Shown here in pieces: positions 48,666 to 61,565 of a stretch of 64,000 nucleotides of DNA (positions are counted from its first letter, which is position 1; every line of letters begins with the position of its first letter). Source of the DNA: Pseudomonas sp. JUb42. Its GTDB lineage: Bacteria > Pseudomonadota > Gammaproteobacteria > Pseudomonadales > Pseudomonadaceae. A model generated the notes under the pieces. It was not told where the DNA came from and made no database searches. It was given only the letters and a program-made list of their open reading frames with translations. The position numbers and the translations under genes were made by a program. The stretch covers positions 720,559-784,558 of the forward strand of contig NZ_JANUFD010000001.1 of the NCBI RefSeq assembly GCF_024807945.1. Reading direction: 5' to 3'.

Positions 48666-49976
48666 TTATGCCACCTCAACCGCCACCTCAACCGCCACCC
48701 GGCGCCGCTGCCGGTACAGCACCAGCGTTGCCGCGCAACCGCATACCGCCGCAAACATCAGCCAATAAGCCGGGGACGCCTTGTCGCCGGTGGTCTGCAC
48801 CAGAAAGGTCGACATGGCCGGGGTGAAGCCGCCAAACACGGCGGTGGCCAGGCTGAAGGCCAGAGAAAATCCCACCACCCGCACGTTCTGCGGCATCACT
48901 TCGGTGAGGGCCGCGACCATCGCGCCGTTGTACATGCCGAAGAAGAACGAGAAGTACAACAGCACTGCCAACAGCCGTTCAAAACTCGCAGCCTCCGCCA
49001 GCCAGTGCATCGCCGGGTACGCGGTGAAGATGCACAGGATCGAAATCGCCAATAGCAGCGGACGCCGACCGATGCGATCCGAAAGGGCACCACCCACGGG
49101 CAGCCAGATAAAGTTGGTCAGGCCGACAAACAGGGTGACTATCAGGCTGTCGGCAGTGCTCAGGTGCAGTACGGAGCGGCCAAAGGTCGGGGTATAGACG
49201 GTGATCAGATAGAACGTGGTCGTGGTCATCGACGCAAGCAAGCCGCCAGCCAGCACGGTGCGCCAGTTATCCCGCATCGATTGCCACACTTCACCGGCAC
49301 TGGGGTGATGGGCCCGGGCCTTGAAGACGTCGGTTTCCTGCAGTGAACGGCGAATCACGAAAATGAACGGAATGATCACGCAACCGATGAAAAACGGGAT
49401 GCGCCAGCCCCAGGCGGCGATCTCAGCGGTGCTCAGGTAGACGTTGATGGCATAGCCCAGCGCTGCCGCGAGGATGATCGCGATCTGTTGGCTGGCCGAC
49501 TGCCAACTGGTGTAGAAACCGGTATGCCTCGGCGTAGCGATCTCGGCCAGATACACCGAGACCCCGCCCAGCTCTGCGCCCGCTGAGAAGCCCTGGAGCA
49601 GACGCCCGAGCAGCACCAGGATCGGCGCGGCAATGCCGATGCTGGCATAGCCTGGCACCAGGGCAATCAGCACCGTGCCGCAGGCCATGATCGACAGGGT
49701 GACGATCAAGCCCTTTCTGCGCCCGACCTTATCGATATAGGCACCCAGGACAATGGCGCCCAGCGGCCGCATCAAAAAGCCCGAGCCGAATACGGCAAAG
49801 GTCATCATCAACGAGGCGAACTCGCTGTTGGCGGGGAAGAACGTCTGGGAGATATAGGTTGCGTAGAAGCCGAACAGAAAGAAGTCGAACTGTTCGAGAA
49901 AGTTGCCACTGGTGACCCTGACAATGGCGCCGAATTTCGACGCCCGGGATCCGGAGGTTGCTGTTGTCTTGATCAT
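48666..49976 (-). CDS. tcuC: MFS citrate/tricarballylate:proton symporter
   Basis: 436-residue major facilitator of the metabolite:H+ symporter family with 12 predicted membrane segments; signatures [19 protein letters not shown] at the N-terminus and DKVGRRKG and SDRIGRRP between helices 2/3 and 8/9. Last gene of the tcu operon, 47 nt after tcuB, which gives the substrate. The C-terminus [10 protein letters not shown] is encoded by a 12-nt tandem repeat and is probably not conserved. Confidence 0.9.
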   Translation of the reverse strand: MIKTTATSGSRASKFGAIVRVTSGNFLEQFDFFLFGFYATYISQTFFPANSEFASLMMTFAVFGSGFLMRPLGAIVLGAYIDKVGRRKGLIVTLSIMACGTVLIALVPGYASIGIAAPILVLLGRLLQGFSAGAELGGVSVYLAEIATPRHTGFYTSWQSASQQIAIILAAALGYAINVYLSTAEIAAWGWRIPFFIGCVIIPFIFVIRRSLQETDVFKARAHHPSAGEVWQSMRDNWRTVLAGGLLASMTTTTFYLITVYTPTFGRSVLHLSTADSLIVTLFVGLTNFIWLPVGGALSDRIGRRPLLLAISILCIFTAYPAMHWLAEAASFERLLAVLLYFSFFFGMYNGAMVAALTEVMPQNVRVVGFSLAFSLATAVFGGFTPAMSTFLVQTTGDKASPAYWLMFAAVCGCAATLVLYRQRRRVAVEVAVEVA

Positions 49977-50023
49977 GGCGGTGTGGGTACTCGCTATTGT
50001 TATTGGGGGCAGAGCAGGGGAGT

Positions 50024-51181
50024 TCAGTCGCTACCCGTATTGGTCGGGTTGGGTTGACGCTTTTCGATGGCATGTTTGAGCAGCGCAGCGCTGCGGAAGA
50101 TGCCGTGAGCGAACTTGCTGTAGGGCATGGTCAGGAAGAACGCCATGACCAGGCCCAGGTGCACGGCCAGCAACAGGCCCAGAGCCGTGCTTTCCCTGAA
50201 GGCCAGCAGGGCCAGGCCGCTGGCGCTGACCAGCAGCAACAGGGCGATAAAGCCGCGGTCCATGGGTTTCTGCTTTTCATCGCCTTGCTGCGGGTTACGG
50301 CGCAGGTTCATCCACAACAGGCCGGCCGGGCCGAGCAGGAGGCCGACGCCACCGGCAATGCCGAGCAACACCGGCATGCTGAGGATCGGGTAGGGCGCTG
50401 ACCAGTCGAGCAAAAAGTGATACAGGGTGGCGACAGCGGTGGCGGCGAAGCAGAGCAGGAAGCCGTAGAAGGTCAGGTGATGGAAGCGCCGACGCCACAG
50501 GGTGAAGGCGTCATCGGCGTTGTTGCAGCCTTGGCCGTGGCCGCCGTCCAGGTACTTGAGCTGCGCGACATTGGCCGTCGCCTCAAGGGCTGCCGAGGTT
50601 TTTAGCGACAGTGTTGCCTGAGGTGGGGATACGGTCCGCCAGAAGCGCCGCACGCCCATGGTCAGCGCCAGTACCGCAAAGCCGAACACGGTGCCAAACA
50701 TCAGGGCCAGGGTGTTGTGGGGGAAGATTCCATAGAAATTCCCGCCCGGCATGGCCTTGAACAGGTTGCCCATGACCATCAGCGCCAGGCACAGAAACAG
50801 GGCCAGGCCAAAGCCCGACGCCAGGGCCAGCGTCAGGCCGTTGCGCTGGTACAGCTTGCCCAACGCGGGCGGCCAGGCGTATTCGACATAGGTGTCCAGG
50901 CGCACCTTGGCCATGGCCTTGGGCACATTGACCGCGAACTCATGGGGCGCCGCGTATTGGCAGGCGGACAGGCAGGCGCCGCAGTTATGGCACAGATTCG
51001 CCAGGTAGTGGATATCGGCCTGGGCGAACTCCAGGCGCCGGGTCATGGCAGGAAACACCGCACAGAAACCTTCGCAGTAACGGCAGGCGTTGCAAATGGT
51101 CATCTGCCGCTGCACCTCGCTTTCCTCCAGATTGAGGACCGGGATCAACGGGCTGGTGGCCTTGGGATCAAACAGTTGCAT
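50024..51181 (-). CDS. tcuB: Tricarballylate utilization protein TcuB (4Fe-4S membrane protein)
   Basis: 385 residues: two Cys clusters ([11 protein letters not shown] and [11 protein letters not shown], about residues 31-73) for 4Fe-4S centres, then at least five membrane segments. In Salmonella TcuB reoxidises the FADH2 of TcuA and passes electrons to the quinone pool. Its ATG lies within the end of tcuA (14-nt overlap), which suggests coupling. Confidence 0.94.
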   Translation of the reverse strand: MQLFDPKATSPLIPVLNLEESEVQRQMTICNACRYCEGFCAVFPAMTRRLEFAQADIHYLANLCHNCGACLSACQYAAPHEFAVNVPKAMAKVRLDTYVEYAWPPALGKLYQRNGLTLALASGFGLALFLCLALMVMGNLFKAMPGGNFYGIFPHNTLALMFGTVFGFAVLALTMGVRRFWRTVSPPQATLSLKTSAALEATANVAQLKYLDGGHGQGCNNADDAFTLWRRRFHHLTFYGFLLCFAATAVATLYHFLLDWSAPYPILSMPVLLGIAGGVGLLLGPAGLLWMNLRRNPQQGDEKQKPMDRGFIALLLLVSASGLALLAFRESTALGLLLAVHLGLVMAFFLTMPYSKFAHGIFRSAALLKHAIEKRQPNPTNTGSD

Positions 51182-52622
51182 GGCGATATTCCGATTTTAC
51201 AGATGAAGAACCCAGGGCCACTGAAGCCGCCGCCTGCACACCGGCAATCCGGCCGAAGGCGGTGCCGATGGCCATGCCGATACCGGCGGTATAACCCTTG
51301 CCCAGCACGTTACCGGCCATCATTTCTCCGGCGACGAACAGGTTGGGGCTGGCCTTGCCGTTGAAGCGCACGGCGGCGGTCTCGTCGGTAGCGAGGCCCA
51401 GGTAGGTAAAGGTCACGCCGGGTTTGAGCGGGTAGGCGTGGAAGGGTGGCTTGACCAAGGGGCGTGCCCAATGGGTCTTGGCCGGGGTGAGGCCCTGGGT
51501 ATGGCAGTCGTCGAGGGCGGTGTGGTCGAAGGTGCCGATCTGGCAGGCTCGGTTGTAGTCCTCGATCGTCTTGACGAACGGTTCCTGTGGCAGACCCAGC
51601 AACCGGGCCAGCTCCGGCAGGGTGTCGGCGCGGGTGCCGGGAAATACCGGCGGCATGAAACGGCCGATGGCCTGCTGGTCGATGATCGAGTAGGCCTGTT
51701 GATTGGGCTGGCCTGCGACCAGGCGTCCCCAGATCGCATAGCGTTTGGGCCAGAAATCCTCGCCTTCATCGTAGAAGCGTTCGCCGTCGCGGTTGACCAC
51801 CACGCCGAGGGACACGCAGTCGATGCGAGTGCAGATACCGCCATCGTAAAGCGGCGCACGGGCATCGATGGCGACCATATGGGCCTGGGTCGGATCGCCG
51901 ATGATGTCGGCGCCCAGGTCGATCATGCGCCGTAACAACACACCGGTATTGAAGCGTGTGCCACGGATCAGAAAGTTGTCCGACGGCCACTCGCCACGCT
52001 CGTTCTGGCCCCAGGCTTCGCGCAGCCATTCGCGATTGGATTCGAAGCCGCCCGCCGCCAGTACGCAAGCGCGTGCTTCGATACGCTCGGCCGGCAGGCG
52101 CTTGCCGTCGACTTCGCGCTCGCCGATATAGGCGGCGACAAACTGGCCGTCGTCCAGCTCGATATCGGTGACTTGCGCGTCATAGCGGATCTGCACGCCA
52201 AGCCGTTCGGCACTGCGAAAGTAGGCGTTGACCAAGGCCTTGCCGCCACCCATGAAAAACGCGTTGGTGCGCGCCACATGCAGCGCGCCGGACAGCGGCG
52301 GCTGGAAATGCACGCCGTGGGCGCGCATCCAGTCGCGGCACGAGGACGAGGCGCGTATGGCAATGCGCGCGAGTTTTTCATTGGTCAGGCCGCCGGTGAC
52401 CTTGAGCAGATCCTGCCAGTACTCTTCTTCGGGGTACGCCTCGACCAACACGTCCTGCGGCGCATCATGCATGCAGCGAAGGTTGCGGGTGTGTTGCGAG
52501 TTGCCGCCGCGCCAGACCTTGGGCGCGCCTTCGAGCAGCATCACACTGGCACCGGCTTCCCGCGCCATCAGTGCTGCGCACAGAGCTGCGTTGCCACCAC
52601 CTATAACCAAAACGTCGACCAT
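51168..52622 (-). CDS. tcuA: FAD-dependent tricarballylate dehydrogenase
   Basis: Oxidises tricarballylate to cis-aconitate, which enters the TCA cycle. 484 residues of the fumarate reductase flavoprotein family: FAD site [20 protein letters not shown] at the N-terminus, [10 protein letters not shown] near residue 42, and a C-terminal FAD segment ending [21 protein letters not shown]. First gene of tcuABC; tcuR lies upstream on the same strand. Confidence 0.94.
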   Translation of the reverse strand: MVDVLVIGGGNAALCAALMAREAGASVMLLEGAPKVWRGGNSQHTRNLRCMHDAPQDVLVEAYPEEEYWQDLLKVTGGLTNEKLARIAIRASSSCRDWMRAHGVHFQPPLSGALHVARTNAFFMGGGKALVNAYFRSAERLGVQIRYDAQVTDIELDDGQFVAAYIGEREVDGKRLPAERIEARACVLAAGGFESNREWLREAWGQNERGEWPSDNFLIRGTRFNTGVLLRRMIDLGADIIGDPTQAHMVAIDARAPLYDGGICTRIDCVSLGVVVNRDGERFYDEGEDFWPKRYAIWGRLVAGQPNQQAYSIIDQQAIGRFMPPVFPGTRADTLPELARLLGLPQEPFVKTIEDYNRACQIGTFDHTALDDCHTQGLTPAKTHWARPLVKPPFHAYPLKPGVTFTYLGLATDETAAVRFNGKASPNLFVAGEMMAGNVLGKGYTAGIGMAIGTAFGRIAGVQAAASVALGSSSVKSEYRHATV

Positions 52623-53014
52623 TGTTTCTCCTCGATTCCCGGGCAGGCCGGACGAATGGCTGCCAGTGATGGGGCGAACAGTAGGGCGCGGCGCTAAGGC
52701 TCGAAAGGCGGGTTTTGCAGTGGGGCGTTTAGTTTTTCTAAAGACTTGGCAGGGTGCTGGAGTACGTTGGTGGGAGCGAATTCATTCGCGAAGGCGGTGC
52801 TGCGGGCGATGAAGATGCGTCGAATGTACCGGCCTCTTCGCGAATGAATTCGCTCCCACAGATGTGCTCCCTGCCTCGGTTAGTGTTTGCTGCGTGACAG
52901 CGCGGCGTCGTAGATGGGGCGGGATCTCCCACAGAATTCGCTCCCCCTGGATTTCGGTCATTCAGCCGGTTCAGTGTTGTTTGATAAGAGTGCCTTGTAT
53001 GGGCGGCGTGATCG
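52623..53014 (-). other. tcuR-tcuA intergenic region
   Basis: 392 nt with a REPIN (52770-52860) and a REP-like remnant at about 52919-52948. The tcuA promoter and TcuR site should be in the first 120 nt before 52622; I found no clear LysR T-N11-A palindrome by eye. Confidence 0.6.
52770..52860. repeat. REPIN, class with core GAGCGAATTCATTCGCGAA
   Basis: GTGGGAGCGAATTCATTCGC and GCGAATGAATTCGCTCCCAC perfect arms; same class as 9451. Confidence 0.92.
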
Positions 53015-53941
53015 CTATTCGGCGATCAACCGCGCGCCGGGCCACAGCCGGTCGTTGACCAGTTGCCGCGCTACATCACAGATGACAATGCGCGTGGCCA
53101 GCGCGGCCGGGGACAGCTCATCGTCGGCCAGGGTAGCCAGCAGATTGCGGCGGCCGACATGGGGGTCAGCGATCTGTACCAGTGACAGCCCGCGTTCGCC
53201 TTCCAGAGCCGCCGCCGCGCCGGGTTGAATGGTCGCCGCGTGACCGGCCCGCACGGCGTTCATCAGCACGGCCAGGCCGTCCACTTCCATGATCACCCGG
53301 GGTGTCACGCCCGAGCGTTCGAAGGCGGTCATCAGGGCGGTGCGCAGGCCATGCTGCAGGCTCGGCATGACCAGGGGCAGGTGCCCCAGATCCGCCAGTT
53401 GTACGCTTTCACCCCGTGGTGCGTCCGGCAGATCATGGGCGGCGATCACGAACAGTTTCTCGTCCAGCAGCGGCGTCACGCTCCAGCGTTTGCCGCCTTC
53501 GAGTTGAAACAGGATCGCCAGATCAATCTGTCGCGCGTTGAGCTGGGCGGCGAGGTGCCCGGAGAGCATTTCGACAATGCGCAGCTGAATGTCCGGATAG
53601 CGCTCGCGCATGGCATTGATCAGTGGCAGCGCAAGAACGGTGGCGGTGGTGGGTGGCAGGCCGACGCTGACATAGCCGCTCATGCGCCCGCGATGGGCGG
53701 CCTGGATGGCGTTTTCTGCCTGGCGCAGGGTCAGTTGCGCATGGTGCAGGAATGCGGTCCCGGCACCGGTCGGGGTGACGCCGGTACTGGTCCGGTTGAG
53801 CAGGCGGGTCGACAATTCGCTTTCCAGTTTGCCGATCTGCTGGCTCAGCGCCGACACCCCGACGTCCAGTTCCAGCGCCGCACGGCCCAGGCTGCCGTGT
53901 TCGACAATTTTCACGAAGTAGCGCAGTTGTCTGAGTTCCAC
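53015..53941 (-). CDS. tcuR: LysR-family regulator of tricarballylate use
   Basis: 308 residues. N-terminal winged helix (LRQLRYFVKIVEHGSLGRAALELDVGVSALSQQIGKLE) and a C-terminal LysR substrate domain. The start is GTG at 53941 because the conserved LysR domain begins there; the frame stays open 38 codons further upstream into REP-like DNA. TcuR activates tcuABC with tricarballylate in Salmonella; here it is upstream of and co-directional with tcuA. Confidence 0.85.
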   Translation of the reverse strand: MELRQLRYFVKIVEHGSLGRAALELDVGVSALSQQIGKLESELSTRLLNRTSTGVTPTGAGTAFLHHAQLTLRQAENAIQAAHRGRMSGYVSVGLPPTTATVLALPLINAMRERYPDIQLRIVEMLSGHLAAQLNARQIDLAILFQLEGGKRWSVTPLLDEKLFVIAAHDLPDAPRGESVQLADLGHLPLVMPSLQHGLRTALMTAFERSGVTPRVIMEVDGLAVLMNAVRAGHAATIQPGAAAALEGERGLSLVQIADPHVGRRNLLATLADDELSPAALATRIVICDVARQLVNDRLWPGARLIAE

Positions 53942-56330
<2,389 letters not shown>

Positions 56331-56342
56331 CCGTCGTAGTCG

Positions 56343-56429
56343 GTGGGAGCGAGGCTTGCCCGCGAATGAGACGACGCGCACGTTCAGGAGTACCGCGTCC
56401 ATGCCTTCGCGGGCAAGCCTCGCTCCAAC
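56343..56429. repeat. REPIN, class with core GAGGCTTGCCCGCGAA
   Basis: GTGGGAGCGAGGCTTGCCCG and CGGGCAAGCCTCGCTCCAAC arms; spacer contains TACCGCGTCC, related to the spacers at 2573 and 58850. Confidence 0.92.
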
Positions 56430-56460
56430 GGTGCATTCCAATTCAGATTAGAATGCGCCC

Positions 56461-57366
56461 ATGCCCCTGACTCTCCCCTCCTGGCAACCCCATGCCCCTC
56501 TGCAACCTCTCACTTTGCCCTGGCTGCAACAGGCAGGCGTCGAGGTAGCGGTCTTGCGCCTGGACCTGATCGATCCGCTGATCAGCGGCAACAAATGGTT
56601 CAAGCTCAAGCATCACTTGCACGCTGCCATGCAGGCGCAAGCAGAAGGGGTGATCAGCCTGGGCGGTGCTCATTCCAATCATTTGCATGCGCTGGCGGCG
56701 GCGGGCATGCGTTTTGGCTTTGCCACGGTGGGGCTGTTGCGTGGACATGAGCAAATCACTCCCACGGTGCTCGACCTGCAACGTTTCGGCATGCACCTGC
56801 ACTGGCTGGGTTATGGCGGATATCGCGAGCGTCATCAGCCCGGCTTCTGGCAGCCCTGGCAGCAGGCATATCCAGGTTTCTATCCGATCCCCGAAGGCGG
56901 TGGTGGTTTGCCGGGGGCATTGGGCTGCACTGACTTGCTGACCATGGTCCGTGAACAATTGCCCGCGCTGGGCTGGCGCGACTATGACGGCTGGTGGCTG
57001 GCCGCCGGGACCGGCACCACTCTGGCCGGGCTGCTATTGGCTGAGGCCGGTGCGCGCCCGGTGTATGGCGCCATGGCGGTGCCTGATGATCACGGTGTGG
57101 CGCAGAATGTGGCGGCGATTGTCGGCGAGGGCGAGTTCCAATTGATCGATGCCAGCCGATGCGGCTTCGCCAAAGTCGATGCCGAGTTGCTGGGTTTTAT
57201 CGCCGACAGCGAGGCGCAAGGCGGCATCCCGCTGGAGCCGCTGTATACCGGCAAGGCCCTGCTGGCACTGCGTGAACAGATCAACGCCGGGCAATTTGGC
57301 CACGGCACCCGTTTGATCTTCGTGCATACCGGCGGCCTGCAGGGGCGGCGTGGTTTGCGCCTGTAA
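56461..57366 (+). CDS. D-cysteine desulfhydrase / ACC deaminase-like PLP enzyme
   Basis: 301 residues of PLP fold-type II. PLP Lys in SGNKWFKLKHHL (about residue 45), SLGGAHSNHLHALAAAG for the carboxylate and substrate, AAGTGTTLAGLL for the phosphate. It is shorter than typical ACC deaminases (about 338), so D-cysteine desulfhydrase (pyruvate, H2S, NH3 from D-Cys) is the better guess. Single gene. The sigma54-type promoter of the next gene begins 10 nt after its stop. Confidence 0.8.
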   Translation: MPLTLPSWQPHAPLQPLTLPWLQQAGVEVAVLRLDLIDPLISGNKWFKLKHHLHAAMQAQAEGVISLGGAHSNHLHALAAAGMRFGFATVGLLRGHEQITPTVLDLQRFGMHLHWLGYGGYRERHQPGFWQPWQQAYPGFYPIPEGGGGLPGALGCTDLLTMVREQLPALGWRDYDGWWLAAGTGTTLAGLLLAEAGARPVYGAMAVPDDHGVAQNVAAIVGEGEFQLIDASRCGFAKVDAELLGFIADSEAQGGIPLEPLYTGKALLALREQINAGQFGHGTRLIFVHTGGLQGRRGLRL

Positions 57367-57375
57367 CGGCGGCAC

Positions 57376-57390
57376 TGGCACGAATCCTGC
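57376..57390 (+). promoter_or_regulatory. sigma54 (RpoN) promoter upstream of the MHS transporter
   Basis: TGGCACG, 4 nt, CTGC: a perfect -24 heptamer and GC at -12 in exact spacing (consensus TGGCACG-N4-TTGC; one mismatch). Predicted start near 57402, leader of about 106 nt. Confidence 0.7.
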
Positions 57391-57507
57391 GCATTTCCCT
57401 TGGTATCGGTCGGTCCTGACTATGCGGATGACACTTCTGGACTGAAGCGTTTCAGGCACTGTCTCGATAATCGAAAAGAATTGCGATTCAATCAAGGCGA
57501 GGTGCCC

Positions 57508-58845
57508 ATGACCCACCCGGCAATCGAGCAGGTCGATCCTGCCACTCTGAGAAAAGTCATAGTTGCTGCCGCTATCGGTAACTTTGTCGAATGGTTCGAC
57601 TTCGCGGTCTACGGCTTTTTGGCCACCGCCATCGCCCAGCAATTCTTCCCCAGTACCGACGCCAGCGCCGGTCTGTTGAAGACCTTTGCGGTGTTTGCCG
57701 TGGCCTTTGCCTTCCGGCCGTTGGGCGGGGTGTTTTTCGGCATGCTCGGCGACAAGGTTGGACGCAAGAAAACCCTGGCCTTTACCATTTTGCTGATGGC
57801 CGGGGCCACGACCCTGATCGGTCTGTTGCCCACTTACGCGGCCATTGGCGTCATGGCGCCGATCCTGCTGACGTTGATTCGCTGCGCCCAAGGCTTCTCC
57901 GCCGGTGGCGAATATGCCGGGGCCTGCGCCTATCTGATGGAGCACGCGCCGCAGCACAAGCGTGCCTGGTATGGCAGTTTCGTGCCGGTTTCGACCTTCT
58001 CCGCGTTCGCTGCGGCGGCCATCATGGCCTACGCCCTCGACGCATCGCTGTCGCCTGAAGCCATGAGCAGTTGGGGCTGGCGCCTGCCGTTCCTGATCGC
58101 CGCGCCCCTGGGGCTGGTCGGGTTGTACTTGCGCTGGCGGCTGGGTGAGACCCCGGCGTTCCAGGCGGTGGCCGAGGAAGACGCCGTGGCCCACTCGCCA
58201 CTCAAGGACACCCTGCGCAACCACGGCGCTGCGATCTGCTGCCTCGGTGCCTTCGTGTCCCTGACGGCGCTGTCCTTTTATATGTTCACCACTTACTTCG
58301 CCACTTACCTGCAAGTTGCCGGCGGCCTGAGCCGCGCCACGGCCTTGCTGGTATCGTTGATCGCTCTGGTGTTTGCCGCCGCGATCTGCCCGCTGGCCGG
58401 GGCCTATTCGGACCGGGTCGGGCGGCGCATGACGGTGCTGAGTACCTGCGTACTATTGATTGTGGTGGTCTATCCGTCCTTCCTCATGGCCAGCTCCGGC
58501 TCGTTCGTGGCTTCGATCATCGGCGTGATGTTGCTGGCCATTGGCGCGGTGTTGTGCGGCGTGGTCACGGCGGCGCTGCTCTCGGAAACCTTCCCGACCC
58601 GCACCCGCTACACCGCGTCGGCCATCACCTACAACATGGCCTACACCATCTTTGGCGGCACTGCGCCGCTGATGGCGACCTGGCTGATCAGCACCACGGG
58701 CAGCAATCTTTCGCCGGCGTTCTACCTGATCGTGATTGCCTTGCTCGCCCTGGCTGGAGGCATGGCATTGCCGGAGACCTCGAAGATTTCCCTGCATGAC
58801 ATTCCTTCGGGGGAGAAGGGCGTGCCTGCGGGCTCGGTAATTTGA
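57508..58845 (+). CDS. MFS transporter, metabolite:H+ symporter family (dicarboxylate/osmolyte type)
   Basis: 445 residues, 12 membrane segments, with MHS signatures GNFVEWFDFAVYGFLA and GDKVGRKKTL, and RCAQGFSAGGEYAGA in helix 4/5. Close to ProP/dicarboxylate transporters; substrate not determined. ATG chosen at MTHPAIEQ with AAGGCGAGG upstream. The RpoN-type promoter suggests control by an enhancer-binding protein such as a DctD- or NtrC-like regulator encoded elsewhere. Confidence 0.85.
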   Translation: MTHPAIEQVDPATLRKVIVAAAIGNFVEWFDFAVYGFLATAIAQQFFPSTDASAGLLKTFAVFAVAFAFRPLGGVFFGMLGDKVGRKKTLAFTILLMAGATTLIGLLPTYAAIGVMAPILLTLIRCAQGFSAGGEYAGACAYLMEHAPQHKRAWYGSFVPVSTFSAFAAAAIMAYALDASLSPEAMSSWGWRLPFLIAAPLGLVGLYLRWRLGETPAFQAVAEEDAVAHSPLKDTLRNHGAAICCLGAFVSLTALSFYMFTTYFATYLQVAGGLSRATALLVSLIALVFAAAICPLAGAYSDRVGRRMTVLSTCVLLIVVVYPSFLMASSGSFVASIIGVMLLAIGAVLCGVVTAALLSETFPTRTRYTASAITYNMAYTIFGGTAPLMATWLISTTGSNLSPAFYLIVIALLALAGGMALPETSKISLHDIPSGEKGVPAGSVI

Positions 58846-58849
58846 CATC

Positions 58850-58937
58850 GTTGGAGCGCGGCTTGCCCGCGAAAGCATCGACGCGTCTTATCTGATACAC
58901 CGCGTCGTTCAATTCGCGGGCAAGCCTCGCGCCAACG
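58850..58937. repeat. REPIN, class with core GGCTTGCCCGCGAA
   Basis: GTTGGAGCGCGGCTTGCCCG and CGGGCAAGCCTCGCGCCAAC arms; spacer GATACACCGCGTC is shared with the element at 2573. Confidence 0.92.
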
Positions 58938-59067
58938 GATTTGCGTCTTGTTTTGTAACAAAAATCGACATGAATGCCCCAAAAAATGGCACATTGGCGG
59001 GCCTTGTGCCGATGCTACTGCCTGAGTCATCCGCCAAGGTCCTACCCTTGCTCGACGGATGATTTCC

Positions 59068-60282
59068 ATGGCGCTCAGCAGTACACAAGCCGGGGCGAGC
59101 CCGGCCGCGACGACTCCGCAAAGCAGCCCCTTAGTGCTGCGCATCATTGGTGCCGTTGCCCTGGCACACCTGGTCAATGACCTTATCCAGTCGGTATTGC
59201 CGTCGATCTACCCGATGCTCAAGGCCAATTACGACCTGAGTTTCACCCAGATCGGCCTGATTACCCTGACCTTTCAGATCACCGCCTCGGTGCTGCAGCC
59301 CTGGGTCGGTTACTACACCGACCGCCATCCCAACCCGTTGGTCCTGCCGGTGGGTTCGATCTGCACCCTGATCGGCATCATGATGATGTCCATGGTCGGC
59401 AGTTTCCCGATGATCCTGCTGGCGGCGGCGCTGATCGGTATCGGTTCCTCGACCTTCCACCCGGAAGCGTCACGCATTGCGCGGCTGGCTTCGGGCGGGC
59501 GCTTTGGCCTGGCGCAATCGACCTTCCAGGTTGGCGGTAACAGCGGCTCGGCCCTCGGGCCCTTGTTGGCGGCGGCGATCATCATTCCGTTCGGTCAGGA
59601 TCATGTGGCCTGGTTTGGCCTGATTGCGCTGTTCTCCCTGGGCCTGCTGTATGTCATCAGCCGCTGGTATCGCAGCCATCTGGCGCTGTTCAAACTCAAG
59701 GCCGGGCAGGTGGCGACCCACGGGCTGTCGAAGACGCGGGTCTGGGCGTCCCTGGGCATCCTGGCGTTCCTGGTGTTCTCCAAGTTCTTCTACATGACCA
59801 GCATCACCAGCTATTTCACTTTCTACCTGATCGAGAAATTCGACCTGTCGGTGGCGTCTTCGCAGCTGCATCTCTTCCTGTTCCTCGGCGCCGTGGCCGC
59901 CGGCACCTTCTTCGGCGGGCCGATTGGCGACAAGATCGGGCGCAAGGCAGTGATCTGGTTCTCGATCCTCGGCGCGGCACCCTTCACCCTGGCAATGCCC
60001 TACGCCGATCTGTTCTGGACCAGCGTCCTCAGTGTGATCATCGGCTTTATCCTGGCTTCGGCGTTTTCCGCCATCGTGGTCTTCGCTCAGGAACTGATGC
60101 CGGGGAACGTCGGCATGATCGCCGGGATTTTCTTCGGTCTGATGTTCGGCTTCGGCGGCATCGGCGCGGCGCTGCTGGGTTACCTGGCCGACAGCCATGG
60201 CATCAACTTCGTCTACACGCTGTGCTCGTTCCTGCCATTGCTGGGAATATTGGCCATCTTCTTGCCGCGGACTCATAAATGA
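59068..60282 (+). CDS. fsr: MFS transporter, Fsr (fosmidomycin resistance) type
   Basis: 404 residues, 12 membrane segments. The N-terminal region [38 protein letters not shown] is the Fsr signature; [14 protein letters not shown] is also characteristic. Exports small drugs in E. coli; natural substrate unknown. Start at 59068 or the ATG 9 nt upstream. It overlaps arsB by 4 nt (ATGA), so they form one unit. Confidence 0.88.
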   Translation: MALSSTQAGASPAATTPQSSPLVLRIIGAVALAHLVNDLIQSVLPSIYPMLKANYDLSFTQIGLITLTFQITASVLQPWVGYYTDRHPNPLVLPVGSICTLIGIMMMSMVGSFPMILLAAALIGIGSSTFHPEASRIARLASGGRFGLAQSTFQVGGNSGSALGPLLAAAIIIPFGQDHVAWFGLIALFSLGLLYVISRWYRSHLALFKLKAGQVATHGLSKTRVWASLGILAFLVFSKFFYMTSITSYFTFYLIEKFDLSVASSQLHLFLFLGAVAAGTFFGGPIGDKIGRKAVIWFSILGAAPFTLAMPYADLFWTSVLSVIIGFILASAFSAIVVFAQELMPGNVGMIAGIFFGLMFGFGGIGAALLGYLADSHGINFVYTLCSFLPLLGILAIFLPRTHK

Positions 60283-61565
60283 TCATTACCGCGACCCTGA
60301 TTTTCCTGCTGACCATCACCTTGGTGATCTGGCAGCCCAAGGGCCTGGGAGTTGGCTGGAGCGCGGTGCTCGGCGCGGTACTGGCATTGCTCAGTGGCGT
60401 TGTGCACCTGAGTGATATTGCGCTGGTGTGGCATATCATTTGGAACGCCACGGGCACCTTTATCGCCCTGATCATCATCAGTCTGCTGCTGGACGAGGCC
60501 GGGTTTTTCGCCTGGGCCGCCCTGCATGTGGCGCGCTGGGGCAAGGGCGGTGGGCGGCGGTTGTTTGCCTTTATCGTCCTGCTCGGCGCGCTGGTTGCGG
60601 CACTGTTCGCCAATGACGGCGCGGTGCTGATCCTCACGCCTATTGTCATCGCCATGCTGCTGGCCCTGCGCTTTTCCAAGGCGACGACCCTGGCGTTCGT
60701 CATGGCCGCCGGGTTTATTGTCGATACGGCGAGCCTGCCACTGGTGGTGTCGAACCTGGTCAATATCGTCAGCGCCGACTATTTCAAGATCGGCTTCAAT
60801 CGCTATGCCGCCGTAATGGTGCCGGTGAACCTGGTCAGCGTGGCGGCGAGCCTGGGCATCCTGATGTGGTTTTATCGCCGGGATATTCCGGCCAGCTACG
60901 ATCCGCAGCAGTTGGATGAGCCCTCATCGGCAATCAAGGATCGACCGACCTTCATCGCCGGTTGGTGGGTGCTGGTGATCCTGCTGGCTGGTTGCTTTGC
61001 CCTGGAGCCCCTGGGAATTCCCATCAGCGCCATTTCGGCGGTGTGTGCGGCGTTGCTGCTGGGCATCGCGGCCAAGGGTCACAAGATTGCCACACGCAAG
61101 GTCCTGCGCGAGGCGCCATGGCAGATTGTGATTTTCTCCCTGGGCATGTACCTGGTGGTCTACGGCCTGCGCAATGCCGGGCTGACCGATTATCTGGCGA
61201 CACTGCTCGACCGCTTTGCCGAGCATGGCGTATGGGGCGCGGCCATGGGCACCGGGGTGCTGACGGCGTTGTTGGCGTCGGTGATGAACAATCTGCCCAC
61301 GGTGCTGATCGGCCTGCTGTCCATCGACGCCAGCCATGCGGTCGGCCCGGTGCAGGAAGCGATGATCTACGCCAACGTCATCGGCAGCGACCTGGGGCCG
61401 AAAATTACCCCCATCGGCAGCCTGGCGACGTTGCTGTGGCTGCATGTGCTGGAGCGCAAGGGCATTCATATCGGCTGGGGCTATTACTTCCGGGTCGGCA
61501 TCGTTCTGACCGTGCCGGTGCTGTTGCTCACACTGGCGGCGCTGGCACTGCGACTGAGCTGGTAG
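60279..61565 (+). CDS. arsB: Arsenite/antimonite efflux permease ArsB
   Basis: 428 residues, strongly like plasmid R773 ArsB along its length: [22 protein letters not shown] at the start, [43 protein letters not shown] and [23 protein letters not shown]. Expels arsenite using proton motive force. No arsR, arsC or arsH is within the window; ATGA coupling to fsr is unusual. The 3' end overlaps the convergent DUF1853 gene by 38 nt. Confidence 0.93.
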   Translation: MIITATLIFLLTITLVIWQPKGLGVGWSAVLGAVLALLSGVVHLSDIALVWHIIWNATGTFIALIIISLLLDEAGFFAWAALHVARWGKGGGRRLFAFIVLLGALVAALFANDGAVLILTPIVIAMLLALRFSKATTLAFVMAAGFIVDTASLPLVVSNLVNIVSADYFKIGFNRYAAVMVPVNLVSVAASLGILMWFYRRDIPASYDPQQLDEPSSAIKDRPTFIAGWWVLVILLAGCFALEPLGIPISAISAVCAALLLGIAAKGHKIATRKVLREAPWQIVIFSLGMYLVVYGLRNAGLTDYLATLLDRFAEHGVWGAAMGTGVLTALLASVMNNLPTVLIGLLSIDASHAVGPVQEAMIYANVIGSDLGPKITPIGSLATLLWLHVLERKGIHIGWGYYFRVGIVLTVPVLLLTLAALALRLSW

